From Chitinophagaceae bacterium (lineage in GTDB: Bacteria; Bacteroidota; Bacteroidia; Chitinophagales; Chitinophagaceae): a DNA stretch of 64,000 nt. The number at the start of each line of letters is the position of its first letter. Position 1 is the first letter of the stretch. The translations under genes were made by a program, and so were the position numbers. The notes beneath the pieces were generated by a model that made no database searches, had not been told where the DNA came from, and worked only from the letters and a program-made list of their open reading frames with translations. Positions 32,404 through 40,510 of this stretch are shown piece by piece. Where the stretch lies: contig JADBXR010000019.1 in NCBI GenBank assembly GCA_020403425.1, positions 19,499 through 83,498 on the forward strand. The letters run 5' to 3'.

Positions 32404-33014
32404 TAGCAGCTGACAGCGAGCATCTGCAGCATCTCCTGGTAGGTGCGTTCAAAAAAATCAGTCAATCCATCCCATTCCTGTAATGGGATTTTTTTTGCCA
32501 GTTTCAGAAAGGGTACATCGGTCCATACGATATCCATCTGTTCGGAAAGCGGTGCATAGTTATCCGTTTCAAAATGGTGTTCCCAGGCGTCTTCCCCCAC
32601 CGCCAGATACCAGCCAGCCTGCTTTTCGGGGTATAAACGGAAATATTCCTGCAATCCTGCGGCATATTGAATCTGGTATTTCCCCGACAGTTGTAAAGTG
32701 ATGCTGCAAAAATTCCCCCACCAGAAAAAATTACGGATCGCAAAACTTTCAGTTGCCGTAAAATGGCGTGGCTGGTCCAGCATCACCCAAGGTAAACCCC
32801 GGTATTGTTCCCCCTTTGATATTTTGGGAGAATGAAAACCGGATCCTGTTCCAGCCAGCATGGGGTACTGTTGCCATAATACCCGGTATTGCTCGCTCAG
32901 GTGACCAAATAGCGTGTACACTTTACCGATGATCCGGTTCTTTGTTAAAATCCAACCGGCATCGGTTACCAGTTCCCGTTCCTTTGGTGAAAGCATTACT
33001 TTTGCAGGGCTCAT
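32400..33014 (-). CDS. Conserved hypothetical protein
   Basis: A 204-residue soluble protein with many aromatic residues (RNFFWWGNFCSITLQLSGKYQIQY and EKQAGWYLAVGEDAWEHHFETDNYAPL). No signal peptide, membrane segment or metal motif is clear. I do not recognise a family. It is convergent with the START-like gene, sharing the TTAA that supplies both stop codons. Its start at 33014 lies 23 nt from the divergent LptF/G gene, whose promoter element falls inside its first codons. Confidence 0.7.
   Translation of the reverse strand: MSPAKVMLSPKERELVTDAGWILTKNRIIGKVYTLFGHLSEQYRVLWQQYPMLAGTGSGFHSPKISKGEQYRGLPWVMLDQPRHFTATESFAIRNFFWWGNFCSITLQLSGKYQIQYAAGLQEYFRLYPEKQAGWYLAVGEDAWEHHFETDNYAPLSEQMDIVWTDVPFLKLAKKIPLQEWDGLTDFFERTYQEMLQMLAVSCY
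32997..33004 (+). promoter_or_regulatory. -7 element TACTTTTG upstream of the LptF/G gene
   Basis: TACTTTTG matches TAnnTTTG, 33 nt upstream of the GTG start at 33038. It overlaps the first codons of the divergent minus-strand gene. Confidence 0.5.
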
Positions 33015-33037
33015 AAAACAATATTAAGCAAGGACCC

Positions 33038-34477
33038 GTGATTAAAAAACTCGATATACTCGTTATCCGCTCCTTTATCGGTCCTTTTATCGCCGCATTC
33101 GCCATTTCCCTCTTCGTGCTTACCATGCAGTTCTTCTGGCTGTACATCGATGACCTGGTGGGAAAAGGGCTTGACCTCTTCACCATTCTGAAGCTGGTAG
33201 GCCTGGTGACCCTGTTCTGGGTGCCTACCGCTTTGCCCCTGGCTTTGCTGTTCTCTTCCATCATGACCTTCGGGAACCTGGGAGAAACTTTTGAGCTGGT
33301 GGCCATCAAGGCAGCCGGTATCCCTTTGCTCCGTTTTATGCGGCCCCTGCTGATCATCACCATATTCATCAGTGGACTGGCCTTCCTGTTTGCCAACAAC
33401 ATCATTCCGGTGACCCAGTTGAAACTGTCGGCCCTGAAGTATGATATCATCGTTTCAAAGCCTGCTTTCGACATCAAAGAAGGGATCTTTTATGACAAGA
33501 TAGAAGGGTACGTGATCAAACTTGGCAAAAAGGAAAAGAACGACAGCGTGATCCACAATGTGGTGATCTTTGAAAAGAAGAACGGCCTGCAGGACAATAT
33601 GCTGATCGCTGAGAGCGGGGTGATGCGGATCACCCAGGACAAACGTTTTCTGGAATTCATCCTCAAGAAAGGCTGGCGATACGAGGAAAAGGGACAGCGT
33701 TCTACCACCAATACCGAATTCACCCGCATGGGGTTCCAGGAATATAAGAAAGTGTTCGACCTGAAAAGTTTCCAGATGAACAAATCGGGCGACAGTGCTT
33801 TTTACGATCCCAAAATGCTGAGTCTCCGACAGTTGAATGGCGCCATCGACTCATTGCAAAGCCTTGATAGCTTCTATTTGAAGCGTACCGAACGGGAAGT
33901 ATCGCCTTATCTGCGTTTTACCCGTTTCCGCGATACCGGTTGGGCCCTGATTAAACCCGACTCGCTAAAAAAGATCAAACATTTTGATGAACTGATCGCT
34001 GATTCGATCAAACAAAGCGTAACTGATGCAGCCATCAGCCAGTTACAGAGTGTCAAAGGAAATATTGCCGTATTGGAAGCCGATTACAAGGAGCGCCAGA
34101 AATCACTCCGCCTGCATGAGATCGAGTGGCACAGGAAGTTGACTCTGTCGGCTGCCTGTATCGTGCTGTTCCTGATCGGCGCACCGCTGGGTTCCATTAT
34201 CCGGAAAGGTGGACTGGGCACACCGCTGGTATTTGCGATCATTTTCTTTGTCATCTTCCACTTATTCAACACATTCGGTGAGAAATTCGTTAAATCGGAA
34301 CAGGCAAGCCCGCTGATGGGCATGTGGCTCTCCACTTTCGTTCTTATTCCCATCGGCGCTTTCCTTACCTATAAGGCCATGCGCGATTCACAACTCTTCA
34401 ACCAGGAATTCTACTACCGTTCTTTCAAACAGTTGCGGAGATTTTTGGCTAATTTTAGTTTCTCTAAAAAATCCTAA
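33038..34477 (+). CDS. LptF/LptG-family permease (YjgP/YjgQ)
   Basis: An inner-membrane permease of the LPS export ABC transporter, working with LptB. The 479-residue protein has N-terminal helices (LDILVIRSFIGPFIAAFAISLFVLTMQFFWLYIDDLVGKG), a periplasmic beta-jellyroll-like middle, and C-terminal helices (LSAACIVLFLIGAPLGSIIRKGGLGTPLVFAIIFFVIFHLF), the last with the conserved IGAPLGSIIRKGG motif. It is somewhat longer than the E. coli proteins because of an inserted charged segment around residues 260-370. The start is GTG at 33038. SOD follows 10 nt downstream. LptF versus LptG cannot be settled by eye. Confidence 0.92.
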   Translation: MIKKLDILVIRSFIGPFIAAFAISLFVLTMQFFWLYIDDLVGKGLDLFTILKLVGLVTLFWVPTALPLALLFSSIMTFGNLGETFELVAIKAAGIPLLRFMRPLLIITIFISGLAFLFANNIIPVTQLKLSALKYDIIVSKPAFDIKEGIFYDKIEGYVIKLGKKEKNDSVIHNVVIFEKKNGLQDNMLIAESGVMRITQDKRFLEFILKKGWRYEEKGQRSTTNTEFTRMGFQEYKKVFDLKSFQMNKSGDSAFYDPKMLSLRQLNGAIDSLQSLDSFYLKRTEREVSPYLRFTRFRDTGWALIKPDSLKKIKHFDELIADSIKQSVTDAAISQLQSVKGNIAVLEADYKERQKSLRLHEIEWHRKLTLSAACIVLFLIGAPLGSIIRKGGLGTPLVFAIIFFVIFHLFNTFGEKFVKSEQASPLMGMWLSTFVLIPIGAFLTYKAMRDSQLFNQEFYYRSFKQLRRFLANFSFSKKS

Positions 34478-34487
34478 ACCCTATTTT

Positions 34488-35210
34488 ATGACTACACATA
34501 ACAAAAGTCGTCGTGCGTTCATCAAGACCACGGGTGTAACCGGTATTGGGCTTACCGTGCTTCCCGGTTTCCTGCAGGCAGCACCTATTGCAGCAGGCAA
34601 CCCTTTTTCGCAGCAACCTCTGCCCTATGATTACAAAGCGCTGGAACCAGTGATCGATGCCATGACCATGGAGATCCACTACTCCAAACATGCGGCGGCG
34701 TATGCTAAAAACCTGGCAGAAGCCTGTGCCGCTGAAAAAGTGGATACGAACAGCGCCAAACTGGAAGACGTATTACGCAATGCATCCAAATATTCAGCTA
34801 AAATGCGCAACAATGGCGGTGGCCATTATAACCACGAACTTTTCTGGCAGTGCATGAGACCGGGAGCAGCCTCCAAACCTGCAGGCAAACTGGCAACGGC
34901 CATTGACCAGAGTTTCGGGTCCTTTGAAGCATTCAAGACACAATTCACCGATGCCGGCAAAAACCGTTTCGGAAGTGGATGGGCCTGGCTAGTGCTGACC
35001 GCAGATAAAAAACTGGCCATCGGCTCAACCCCGAATCAGGACAACCCTTTGATGGATATCAGTGATCTGAAAGGAACCCCCTTGCTGGGACTGGATGTTT
35101 GGGAACATGCCTATTACCTCAAATACCAGAACAAACGCCCCGACTACATCAATAACTGGTGGAATGTGGTGAACTGGGAATTTGTTCAGAAGAGATATGA
35201 ACTGGGATAA
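34488..35210 (+). CDS. Superoxide dismutase (Mn-type ligands) with Tat-like signal
   Basis: SOD converts superoxide to oxygen and hydrogen peroxide. The metal ligands are H64 (MEIHYSKH), H116 (GGHYNHELFW), D203 and H207 (DVWEHAYY). The GGHxNH context and the later NQDNPLMD favour manganese, although cambialistic use is possible. Residues 5-30 form a twin-arginine-type signal (NKSRRAFIKTTGVTG followed by a hydrophobic stretch and LQAAP). This suggests that the folded, metal-loaded enzyme is exported, which is unusual next to cytoplasmic SODs. It starts 10 nt after the LptF/G gene and is probably cotranscribed with it. Confidence 0.93.
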   Translation: MTTHNKSRRAFIKTTGVTGIGLTVLPGFLQAAPIAAGNPFSQQPLPYDYKALEPVIDAMTMEIHYSKHAAAYAKNLAEACAAEKVDTNSAKLEDVLRNASKYSAKMRNNGGGHYNHELFWQCMRPGAASKPAGKLATAIDQSFGSFEAFKTQFTDAGKNRFGSGWAWLVLTADKKLAIGSTPNQDNPLMDISDLKGTPLLGLDVWEHAYYLKYQNKRPDYINNWWNVVNWEFVQKRYELG

Positions 35211-35218
35211 GATGAATG

Positions 35219-35282
35219 CAAAAGTCAAAAGTAACAAGCCAAAATACACTGGTTACTTTTGACTTTTGATTTTTGACTTTTC
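35219..35282. repeat. Nine-unit heptamer array forming a 17-bp perfect hairpin
   Basis: From 35220 the gap reads in uninterrupted 7-bp register: AAAAGTC, AAAAGTA, ACAAGCC, AAAATAC, ACTGGTT, ACTTTTG, ACTTTTG, ATTTTTG, ACTTTTC. Positions 35219-35235 and 35252-35268 are exact reverse complements. It lies between SOD and OsmC on the same strand. Confidence 0.82.
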
Positions 35283-35298
35283 ACTTAAATAAAGACAG

Positions 35299-35709
35299 AT
35301 GAAAACCGTAACCAAATGGGCAGGAGGAATGGCGTTTGATGCCACAGCCGATACCGGCCAGACCGTTAGAATTGACACCACCGTAGAAGGTGGAGGAACT
35401 GCGAGTGGCATGAATCCCAAAAAAATGTTACTGGGCGCATTGAACGGCTGCAGTGGTATGGACGTAGTGGAGATCCTGAAGAAGATGAAAGTGGCTTTCA
35501 GCAAATTTGAGATAGTGGCTGAAGCCGAGCAAACAGAAGACCATCCCAAGACCTTCACCTTCATCAAAATGACATACCGCATTGATGCCAGTCCGGAAGA
35601 CCTGGATAAAGTAAAAAGAGCCGTAGACCTCTCGCAGGAAAAATATTGCGGCATCTCTGCCATGCTGGCCAAACATTGCAATATCAGTCATACCATTGAA
35701 TTAATCTGA
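35299..35709 (+). CDS. OsmC/Ohr-family peroxide-related protein
   Basis: A 136-residue OsmC-family protein. The two redox cysteines are C51 (LNGCSGMDVVEIL) and C117 (EKYCGISAMLA), in the expected places, supporting thiol-dependent hydroperoxide reduction. The sequence resembles the YhfA-like OsmC branch (NPKKMLLGALNGCSGMD). It lies downstream of SOD across a heptamer hairpin, so the two may form an oxidative-defence pair. The start is the ATG at 35299. The GH43 gene follows closely. Confidence 0.9.
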   Translation: MKTVTKWAGGMAFDATADTGQTVRIDTTVEGGGTASGMNPKKMLLGALNGCSGMDVVEILKKMKVAFSKFEIVAEAEQTEDHPKTFTFIKMTYRIDASPEDLDKVKRAVDLSQEKYCGISAMLAKHCNISHTIELI

Positions 35710-35736
35710 TTGCTGAAAAGACGGTCATTTTATACC

Positions 35737-36723
35737 ATGCCGAACAAACCGCTGTTACTCGTTGCTTTCCTGACTATGCAAGTATTGTTGCATGCCCAGG
35801 AAACACCATCTGCTGTAAAAAACAACAACCCGGTGTTCCCGGGCTGGTACGCAGATCCCGAAGGAACGATCTTTGGCAATCGCTACTGGATCTATCCTAC
35901 GTACTCTGCTCCTTACGACAAACAGGTTTTCCTCGATGCATTCTCCTCTCCTGACCTGGTGAACTGGACCAAACATAGCCGTATACTGGACACAGCCAGC
36001 ATCAAATGGGCCAGGCGTGCCATGTGGGCACCTTCTATCATACAGTACAGGAAAAAGTATTTTCTGTTCTTTGGCGCCAACGATATCCAGAGCAACCAGG
36101 AAAAAGGGGGCATTGGTGTGGCAGTGGCCGATAACCCGGCCGGACCTTTCAAAGATCACCTGGGCAAACCATTGGTGGACCAGTTTTACAACGGCGCCCA
36201 ACCCATCGACCAGTTCGTATTTGCGGATAAGGACGGGCAGCATTACCTTATCTATGGCGGATGGAGGCATTGCAATATCGGAAAGCTCAATGCTGACTTT
36301 ACCGGTTTTGTTCCGTTCAAGGACGGCAATACTTTCCAGGAGATCACACCGGAAGGGTATGTGGAAGGTCCATTCATGTTCATCCGGAATGGCAAATATT
36401 ATTTCATGTGGTCGGAAGGCGGCTGGACCGGCCCCAATTACAGCGTAGCCTACGCCATGGCCGATTCACCCATGGGTCCTTTCAAACGCATCGGAAAAAT
36501 CTTACAGCAGGATCCTGCCATTGCTACCGGTGCGGGGCATCATTCCGTGATACGTGTGCCGGGTACAGACCAGTGGTACATTGTATACCATCGCCGGCCA
36601 AAGGGAGAAACGGATGCCAATGCTCGCGTCACCTGCATAGAGAATCTGTATTTCGATGAGAATGGTTTGATCAAACCTGTCACCATCACACAGGAAGGCG
36701 TGTCAGCGAACAAGCTGAGATAA
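35737..36723 (+). CDS. Secreted glycoside hydrolase family 43-type enzyme
   Basis: A five-bladed beta-propeller hydrolase acting on arabinose or xylose linkages in plant polysaccharides. After a signal peptide (about residues 1-20, LLLVAFLTMQVLLHA) come the three acidic positions expected for GH43: D40 (WYADPEG, base), D158 (QPIDQFVF, pKa modulator) and E210 (GYVEGPFMF, acid). A His near GAGHHSVI is also typical. I chose the ATG at 35737 (MPNKPLLLV), giving 328 residues. No SusC/SusD pair or other carbohydrate genes are near, so it is a solitary enzyme and its substrate is open. Confidence 0.92.
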   Translation: MPNKPLLLVAFLTMQVLLHAQETPSAVKNNNPVFPGWYADPEGTIFGNRYWIYPTYSAPYDKQVFLDAFSSPDLVNWTKHSRILDTASIKWARRAMWAPSIIQYRKKYFLFFGANDIQSNQEKGGIGVAVADNPAGPFKDHLGKPLVDQFYNGAQPIDQFVFADKDGQHYLIYGGWRHCNIGKLNADFTGFVPFKDGNTFQEITPEGYVEGPFMFIRNGKYYFMWSEGGWTGPNYSVAYAMADSPMGPFKRIGKILQQDPAIATGAGHHSVIRVPGTDQWYIVYHRRPKGETDANARVTCIENLYFDENGLIKPVTITQEGVSANKLR

Positions 36724-36749
36724 CCGGTCCTTTCTTCCCGATTTACAGA

Positions 36750-36757
36750 TACCTTTG
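36750..36757 (+). promoter_or_regulatory. -7 element TACCTTTG upstream of the cation efflux gene
   Basis: TACCTTTG matches TAnnTTTG. A transcript from here would start around 36762-36766, inside the region that encodes the conserved N-terminus of the next gene, leaving little or no leader. Confidence 0.5.
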
Positions 36758-36771
36758 CAGAAACCTTTTTT

Positions 36772-37755
36772 CTGCAGTCAGCCAAACAGAATTTCCGTGT
36801 ACAGCTCTGGATCACCGTACTGAGCGTGGTATTGTTCCTCACCAAGATCATTGCCTATTATTTCACGCACTCACTTGCCATACTTTCCGATGCGCTGGAA
36901 AGCATCGTGAACGTGATAGCCGGTTTCATCGGCCTGTACAGCCTGTATGTGGCCGCCAAACCCCGCGACAGGGAGCATCCGTATGGCCATGGCAAGGCCG
37001 AATTCGTTTCTGCGGCCATTGAAGGGGGCCTGATCGTTGCGGCAGGTATCATGATCATCTATGAGACCGTGATGAACTTCCTGCACGAAAGTCCCCTGCA
37101 GAAACTGGATACCGGCCTGATACTGGTGGGCGCCACTGCGGTCATCAATTACATCGCAGGTACGGTATGCATACGGATCGGCAAAAAGAATTCATCACTG
37201 GCCTTACAGGCCAGTGGCAAACATCTGCAGGTGGATACCTACTCCACCATCGGTATCATTGCCGGCCTGGTGATCATACTGGTTACCCAGCTGCTCTGGC
37301 TGGACAAAGTGATCGCTCTGGGCATGAGCGTACTCGTCATCTATAACGGCTACCGCATCATCCGTACTTCCCTGGCTGGCATTATGGATGAGGCCGACCT
37401 GCAACTGCTCGATAATTTCATCGCTGTGTTGAACCGTAACCGGCACGCCAACTGGATAGACCTGCATAACCTGCGGGTGATCAAGTATGGCGCTTTACTC
37501 CATATCGATTGTCACCTGACCGTACCCTGGTACCTGAACGTACACGAAGCACATAAAGAGATCGATGCCCTTGCGGACCTCATCAAAAAAGAGTTCGGCG
37601 ATGCCATTGAACTGTTCGTACATACCGATGGCTGTCTGCCTTTCAGTTGTACCATCTGCACCAGAACAGATTGCAGTGTGCGCCAGCAGCCTATGAAAGA
37701 AAGACTGACCTGGAGCATGGAGAACATCCTGTCGAACCAGAAACACCAGTCATGA
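36772..37755 (+). CDS. Cation diffusion facilitator (CDF) family transporter
   Basis: A membrane exporter of divalent metals such as Zn, Fe or Mn. The transmembrane part carries the CDF metal motifs HSLAILSDALES (D of the first site) and HPYGHGKAEF. A later QVDTYSTIG replaces the usual HxxxD-type second pair. A cytoplasmic C-terminal domain follows, with an additional Cys/His-rich end (HTDGCLPFSCTICTRTDC). The family-like N-terminus SAKQNFRVQLWITVLSVVLFLTK has no ATG, GTG or TTG before it back to the GH43 stop, which is in the same frame. I give the CTG at 36772 as the likely start; the first standard start is the GTG at 36826, which would cut into helix 1. Confidence 0.85.
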   Translation: MQSAKQNFRVQLWITVLSVVLFLTKIIAYYFTHSLAILSDALESIVNVIAGFIGLYSLYVAAKPRDREHPYGHGKAEFVSAAIEGGLIVAAGIMIIYETVMNFLHESPLQKLDTGLILVGATAVINYIAGTVCIRIGKKNSSLALQASGKHLQVDTYSTIGIIAGLVIILVTQLLWLDKVIALGMSVLVIYNGYRIIRTSLAGIMDEADLQLLDNFIAVLNRNRHANWIDLHNLRVIKYGALLHIDCHLTVPWYLNVHEAHKEIDALADLIKKEFGDAIELFVHTDGCLPFSCTICTRTDCSVRQQPMKERLTWSMENILSNQKHQS

Positions 37756-37814
37756 ATGTACCGGACCCGAGATGAGCAGGCATTTGTCAAGGCCATGAAT
37801 CGCGAAAACCTGCT

Positions 37815-37822
37815 TACCTTTG
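37815..37822 (+). promoter_or_regulatory. -7 element TACCTTTG upstream of the dipeptidase gene
   Basis: TACCTTTG matches TAnnTTTG, 47 nt before the ATG at 37870, in an otherwise empty gap. Confidence 0.5.
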
Positions 37823-37869
37823 CGGGGCAACCGTAAGATCAAACTATCCATCATATAAAATCAACGATC

Positions 37870-39237
37870 ATGAAGGTTTGGAAAGAGTACCAGGAACAGC
37901 ACAAAGAGCGTTTCCTGAACGAATTACTGGAATTATTGCGCATCCCCAGCGTTAGCGCCCGCAGCGAGCACAAAACAGATATGAACCATTGCGCCGAAGC
38001 CGTAAAACAGCGATTGCTGGAAGCCGGTGCCGATACCGTGACCATCTATCCTACAGAGGGACCTCCCATCGTTTACGGGGAAAAGATCATCGACCCTTCC
38101 AAACCCACCGTACTCGTATATGGACACTACGACGTGCAACCCGCCGATCCGCTGGAACTCTGGAACAGTGGTCCGTTCGATCCGGTGATCAAGGACGGAA
38201 AAATATTTGCCCGTGGTTCTGCCGATGACAAGGGACAGTTCTACATGCACGTAAAAGCGCTGGAGACCATGGTAAAGACAAATACTTTACCCGGCAACGT
38301 GAAGTTCCTGATAGAAGGCGAAGAAGAAGTGGGAAGTCCGAACCTGGCCACATTCGTTAAGGCCAACAAAACTTTATTAAAAGCCGATGTGATCCTGATC
38401 AGCGATACCTCCATGCTGAGTATGGATACACCATCCATCGATATTGGTGTACGCGGACTGAGTTATATTGAGCTGGAAGTGACCGGCCCCAACCGCGACC
38501 TGCACAGTGGCGTATACGGTGGTGCCGTGGCCAACCCCATTACCATGCTGGCCAGGATGATCGCCTCCTGTCATGATGAGAACAACCACATCACCATTCC
38601 CGGTTTTTACGACGATGTGGTGGAATCTACCCCTGCCGAGAGGGAGAAAATGGCACAGGCCCCTTTCAACGAAGAAGAATACAAGACCGACCTGGGCGTT
38701 CAAGAGCTCTGGGGCGAAAAAGGATATACCACCAATGAAAGGACCGGGATCCGTCCTACCCTGGAAGTGAATGGTATCTGGGGAGGCTATACAGGCGAGG
38801 GTGCCAAGACCGTATTGCCTTCAAAGGCATTTGCGAAGATCTCCTGTCGCCTGGTGCCCAACCAGTCATCCGTAAAGATGACCGAAAAGATCCTGAACTA
38901 TTTCAAGAGCATTGCTCCCGCCGGTGTAACGGTGAAAGCAGAGGAACATCATGGTGGCGAGCCGTATATGACACCGATCGATTCGGACGCCTATAAAGCA
39001 GCGTCCAAAGCCATTCATGCCACATTCGGCAAAGAGCCCATTCCGGTTCGGGGTGGTGGCAGTATCCCTATCTGCTCATTATTTGAGAAAGAACTGGGAC
39101 TGAAGATCGTGTTCATGGGCTTTGGCCTTGACAGCGACAACCTGCACAGTCCGAATGAAAAATATGACCTGGTGAACTTCTACAAGGGTATCGAGACCAT
39201 CCCTTATTTCCACCAGTTCTACGCTGAGATGAAATAA
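37870..39237 (+). CDS. M20-family dipeptidase
   Basis: A cytoplasmic di-zinc peptidase. Family motifs are VLVYGHYDVQPADPLELW (first His and the Asp next to it), ARGSADDKGQFYMH (bridging Asp), LIEGEEEVGSPNL (Glu catalytic and ligand residues), and a C-terminal PVRGGGSIPICSLFEKELG / GLDSDNLHSPNE (last His). The lid or dimerisation domain carries VTGPNRDLHSGVYGG. The 455-residue length fits the CNDP-like carnosinase/dipeptidase group. There is no signal peptide. The start is the ATG at 37870; a terminator follows the stop codon. Confidence 0.94.
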   Translation: MKVWKEYQEQHKERFLNELLELLRIPSVSARSEHKTDMNHCAEAVKQRLLEAGADTVTIYPTEGPPIVYGEKIIDPSKPTVLVYGHYDVQPADPLELWNSGPFDPVIKDGKIFARGSADDKGQFYMHVKALETMVKTNTLPGNVKFLIEGEEEVGSPNLATFVKANKTLLKADVILISDTSMLSMDTPSIDIGVRGLSYIELEVTGPNRDLHSGVYGGAVANPITMLARMIASCHDENNHITIPGFYDDVVESTPAEREKMAQAPFNEEEYKTDLGVQELWGEKGYTTNERTGIRPTLEVNGIWGGYTGEGAKTVLPSKAFAKISCRLVPNQSSVKMTEKILNYFKSIAPAGVTVKAEEHHGGEPYMTPIDSDAYKAASKAIHATFGKEPIPVRGGGSIPICSLFEKELGLKIVFMGFGLDSDNLHSPNEKYDLVNFYKGIETIPYFHQFYAEMK

Positions 39238-39251
39238 TGACAAATAAGCTG

Positions 39252-39287
39252 CTTTGGGAAAGTGTACTGACTTTCCCAAAGTTTTTT
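39252..39287 (+). terminator. Strong intrinsic terminator directly upstream of the S4 gene
   Basis: CTTTGGGAAAG (39252-39262) and CTTTCCCAAAG (39271-39281) form a perfect 11-bp stem with an 8-nt loop, followed by T6. It begins 15 nt after the dipeptidase stop codon, and only 5 nt separate its T-run from the next gene's ATG. Confidence 0.9.
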
Positions 39288-39292
39288 CAACC

Positions 39293-39682
39293 ATGAGCGA
39301 GCAAAAAGAAAAACTCCGCATCGACAAATACCTCTGGGCCATCCGGTTATTCAAGACCAGGAGCCAGGCCGGTGATGCCTGCGACAAAGGAAAGGTGAAG
39401 ATGAACGGCATGGCCGTAAAAGCTTCGCGTATCGTGTGCATCGGTGATGAATATGAGGTAAAAACGGAGGCGCGCAAATGGGTGGTGAAAGTTTCGGGGC
39501 TGCTGCACAGCCGCGTGCAGTATGCAGAAGCCATCAACTATTATATTGATCTGACACCCGCCGAAGAACTGGACCGCATTCGGTTTGAGGCAGCCAGCTT
39601 CCACACCGGTAAACGCCTGAGTAAGATCGGCCGCCCTACCAAACGCGAACGCCGCGACCTGGAAGGATTCATGGATATCTGA
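39293..39682 (+). CDS. S4-domain RNA-binding protein (Hsp15-like)
   Basis: A 129-residue protein with an N-terminal S4 domain ([49 protein letters not shown]), the layout of Hsp15, which rescues stalled 50S subunits with peptidyl-tRNA. A basic C-terminal tail ([21 protein letters not shown]) is also family-like. The ATG at 39293 begins the recognisable protein; an upstream in-frame extension would run through the terminator hairpin. How it escapes the terminator is not clear: read-through or a promoter overlapping the hairpin. trmD follows 56 nt downstream with its own promoter element. Confidence 0.9.
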   Translation: MSEQKEKLRIDKYLWAIRLFKTRSQAGDACDKGKVKMNGMAVKASRIVCIGDEYEVKTEARKWVVKVSGLLHSRVQYAEAINYYIDLTPAEELDRIRFEAASFHTGKRLSKIGRPTKRERRDLEGFMDI

Positions 39683-39726
39683 ACCCGCTCAACACCACGT
39701 CGGTTGCAGCCTCTGCAGGTATTCAG

Positions 39727-39734
39727 TATGTTTG
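39727..39734 (+). promoter_or_regulatory. -7 element TATGTTTG upstream of trmD
   Basis: TATGTTTG matches TAnnTTTG and ends 4 nt before the trmD ATG. A TTG at 39704-39706 lies about 20 nt upstream of it, a reasonable -33 position. A leaderless trmD mRNA is predicted. Confidence 0.6.
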
Positions 39735-39738
39735 CAGC

Positions 39739-40416
39739 ATGAAGATCGATATACTCACCGTGGTACCCGACCTGCTGGAAAGCCCTTTCAGTCACAGCAT
39801 TCTGAAACGCGCCCGCGAAAAAGGCCTGCTGCAGGTAAATGTGCACAACCTCCGCAAATGGGCCATCAACAAACACATGCAGGTAGATGACTACCAGTTT
39901 GGCGGTGGTGCCGGCATGGTGATCATGCCCGAGCCCCTGGCCAATGCCATTGATGAACTGCAACAGGATGGCAAATACGATGAGATCATTTTCATGACCC
40001 CCGACGGGAAACCCTTTACCCAAAAGACCGCGAACAACTTATCACTGAAAGAGAATATCCTGATCATCTGCGGTCATTACAAAGGCATAGACGAACGTAT
40101 TCGCCAACGTTATGTGACCATGGAGATCTCCATCGGCGATTATGTACTGAGTGGCGGTGAACTGGCCGCTGCCGTAGTGGTGGATGCCATTGGCCGGTTG
40201 ATCCCCGGCGTATTGAATGATGAGACCTCTGCGCTGTTTGATTCCTTTCAGGACAATCTGCTCGCCCCACCAGTATATACCCGTCCGGCCGATTTCCGCG
40301 GCGATAAAGTGCCCGAGATACTTACCCAGGGCGATCCCAAAAAAGTGGAAGAATGGCGGCACGAGCAATCATTGCTCCGTACCAGGGAGAGAAGACCGGA
40401 TATGTTGGAAGATTAG
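39739..40416 (+). CDS. trmD: tRNA (guanine37-N1)-methyltransferase
   Basis: TrmD methylates G37 of tRNAs with G36, preventing +1 frameshifts. It has the knotted SPOUT fold. Motifs are [36 protein letters not shown] and the knot region [29 protein letters not shown]. The C-terminal domain ends with the typical [36 protein letters not shown]. The 225-residue length is normal. It is uncoupled from rpsP-rimM, unlike many bacteria. A nested inverted repeat follows the stop codon. Confidence 0.97.
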   Translation: MKIDILTVVPDLLESPFSHSILKRAREKGLLQVNVHNLRKWAINKHMQVDDYQFGGGAGMVIMPEPLANAIDELQQDGKYDEIIFMTPDGKPFTQKTANNLSLKENILIICGHYKGIDERIRQRYVTMEISIGDYVLSGGELAAAVVVDAIGRLIPGVLNDETSALFDSFQDNLLAPPVYTRPADFRGDKVPEILTQGDPKKVEEWRHEQSLLRTRERRPDMLED

Positions 40417-40500
40417 CGGATTACGAATTGATGGATCGATAAAAAAAGGCGGATCAACAGACTGTTAACACAATCCGCTGATCCGCCGATCCGTAATCCG
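40417..40500. repeat. Nested inverted repeats between trmD and the BNR-repeat gene
   Basis: The outer arms CGGATTACG (40417-40425) and CGTAATCCG (40492-40500) are exact complements, as are the inner arms GGCGGATCA and TGATCCGCC. Units of the GGATTAC/GGATCA type recur in each arm. It lies between convergent genes and starts at the base after the trmD stop codon. Confidence 0.75.
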
Positions 40501-40510
40501 GGAATGAAGT

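Noticed and set aside
35737..37755. GH43-CDF fusion through stop-codon read-through
   Set aside because: The two are in the same frame with one stop, but GH43 is secreted and CDF is an inner-membrane transporter, and a promoter element lies between; a separate start is more plausible.
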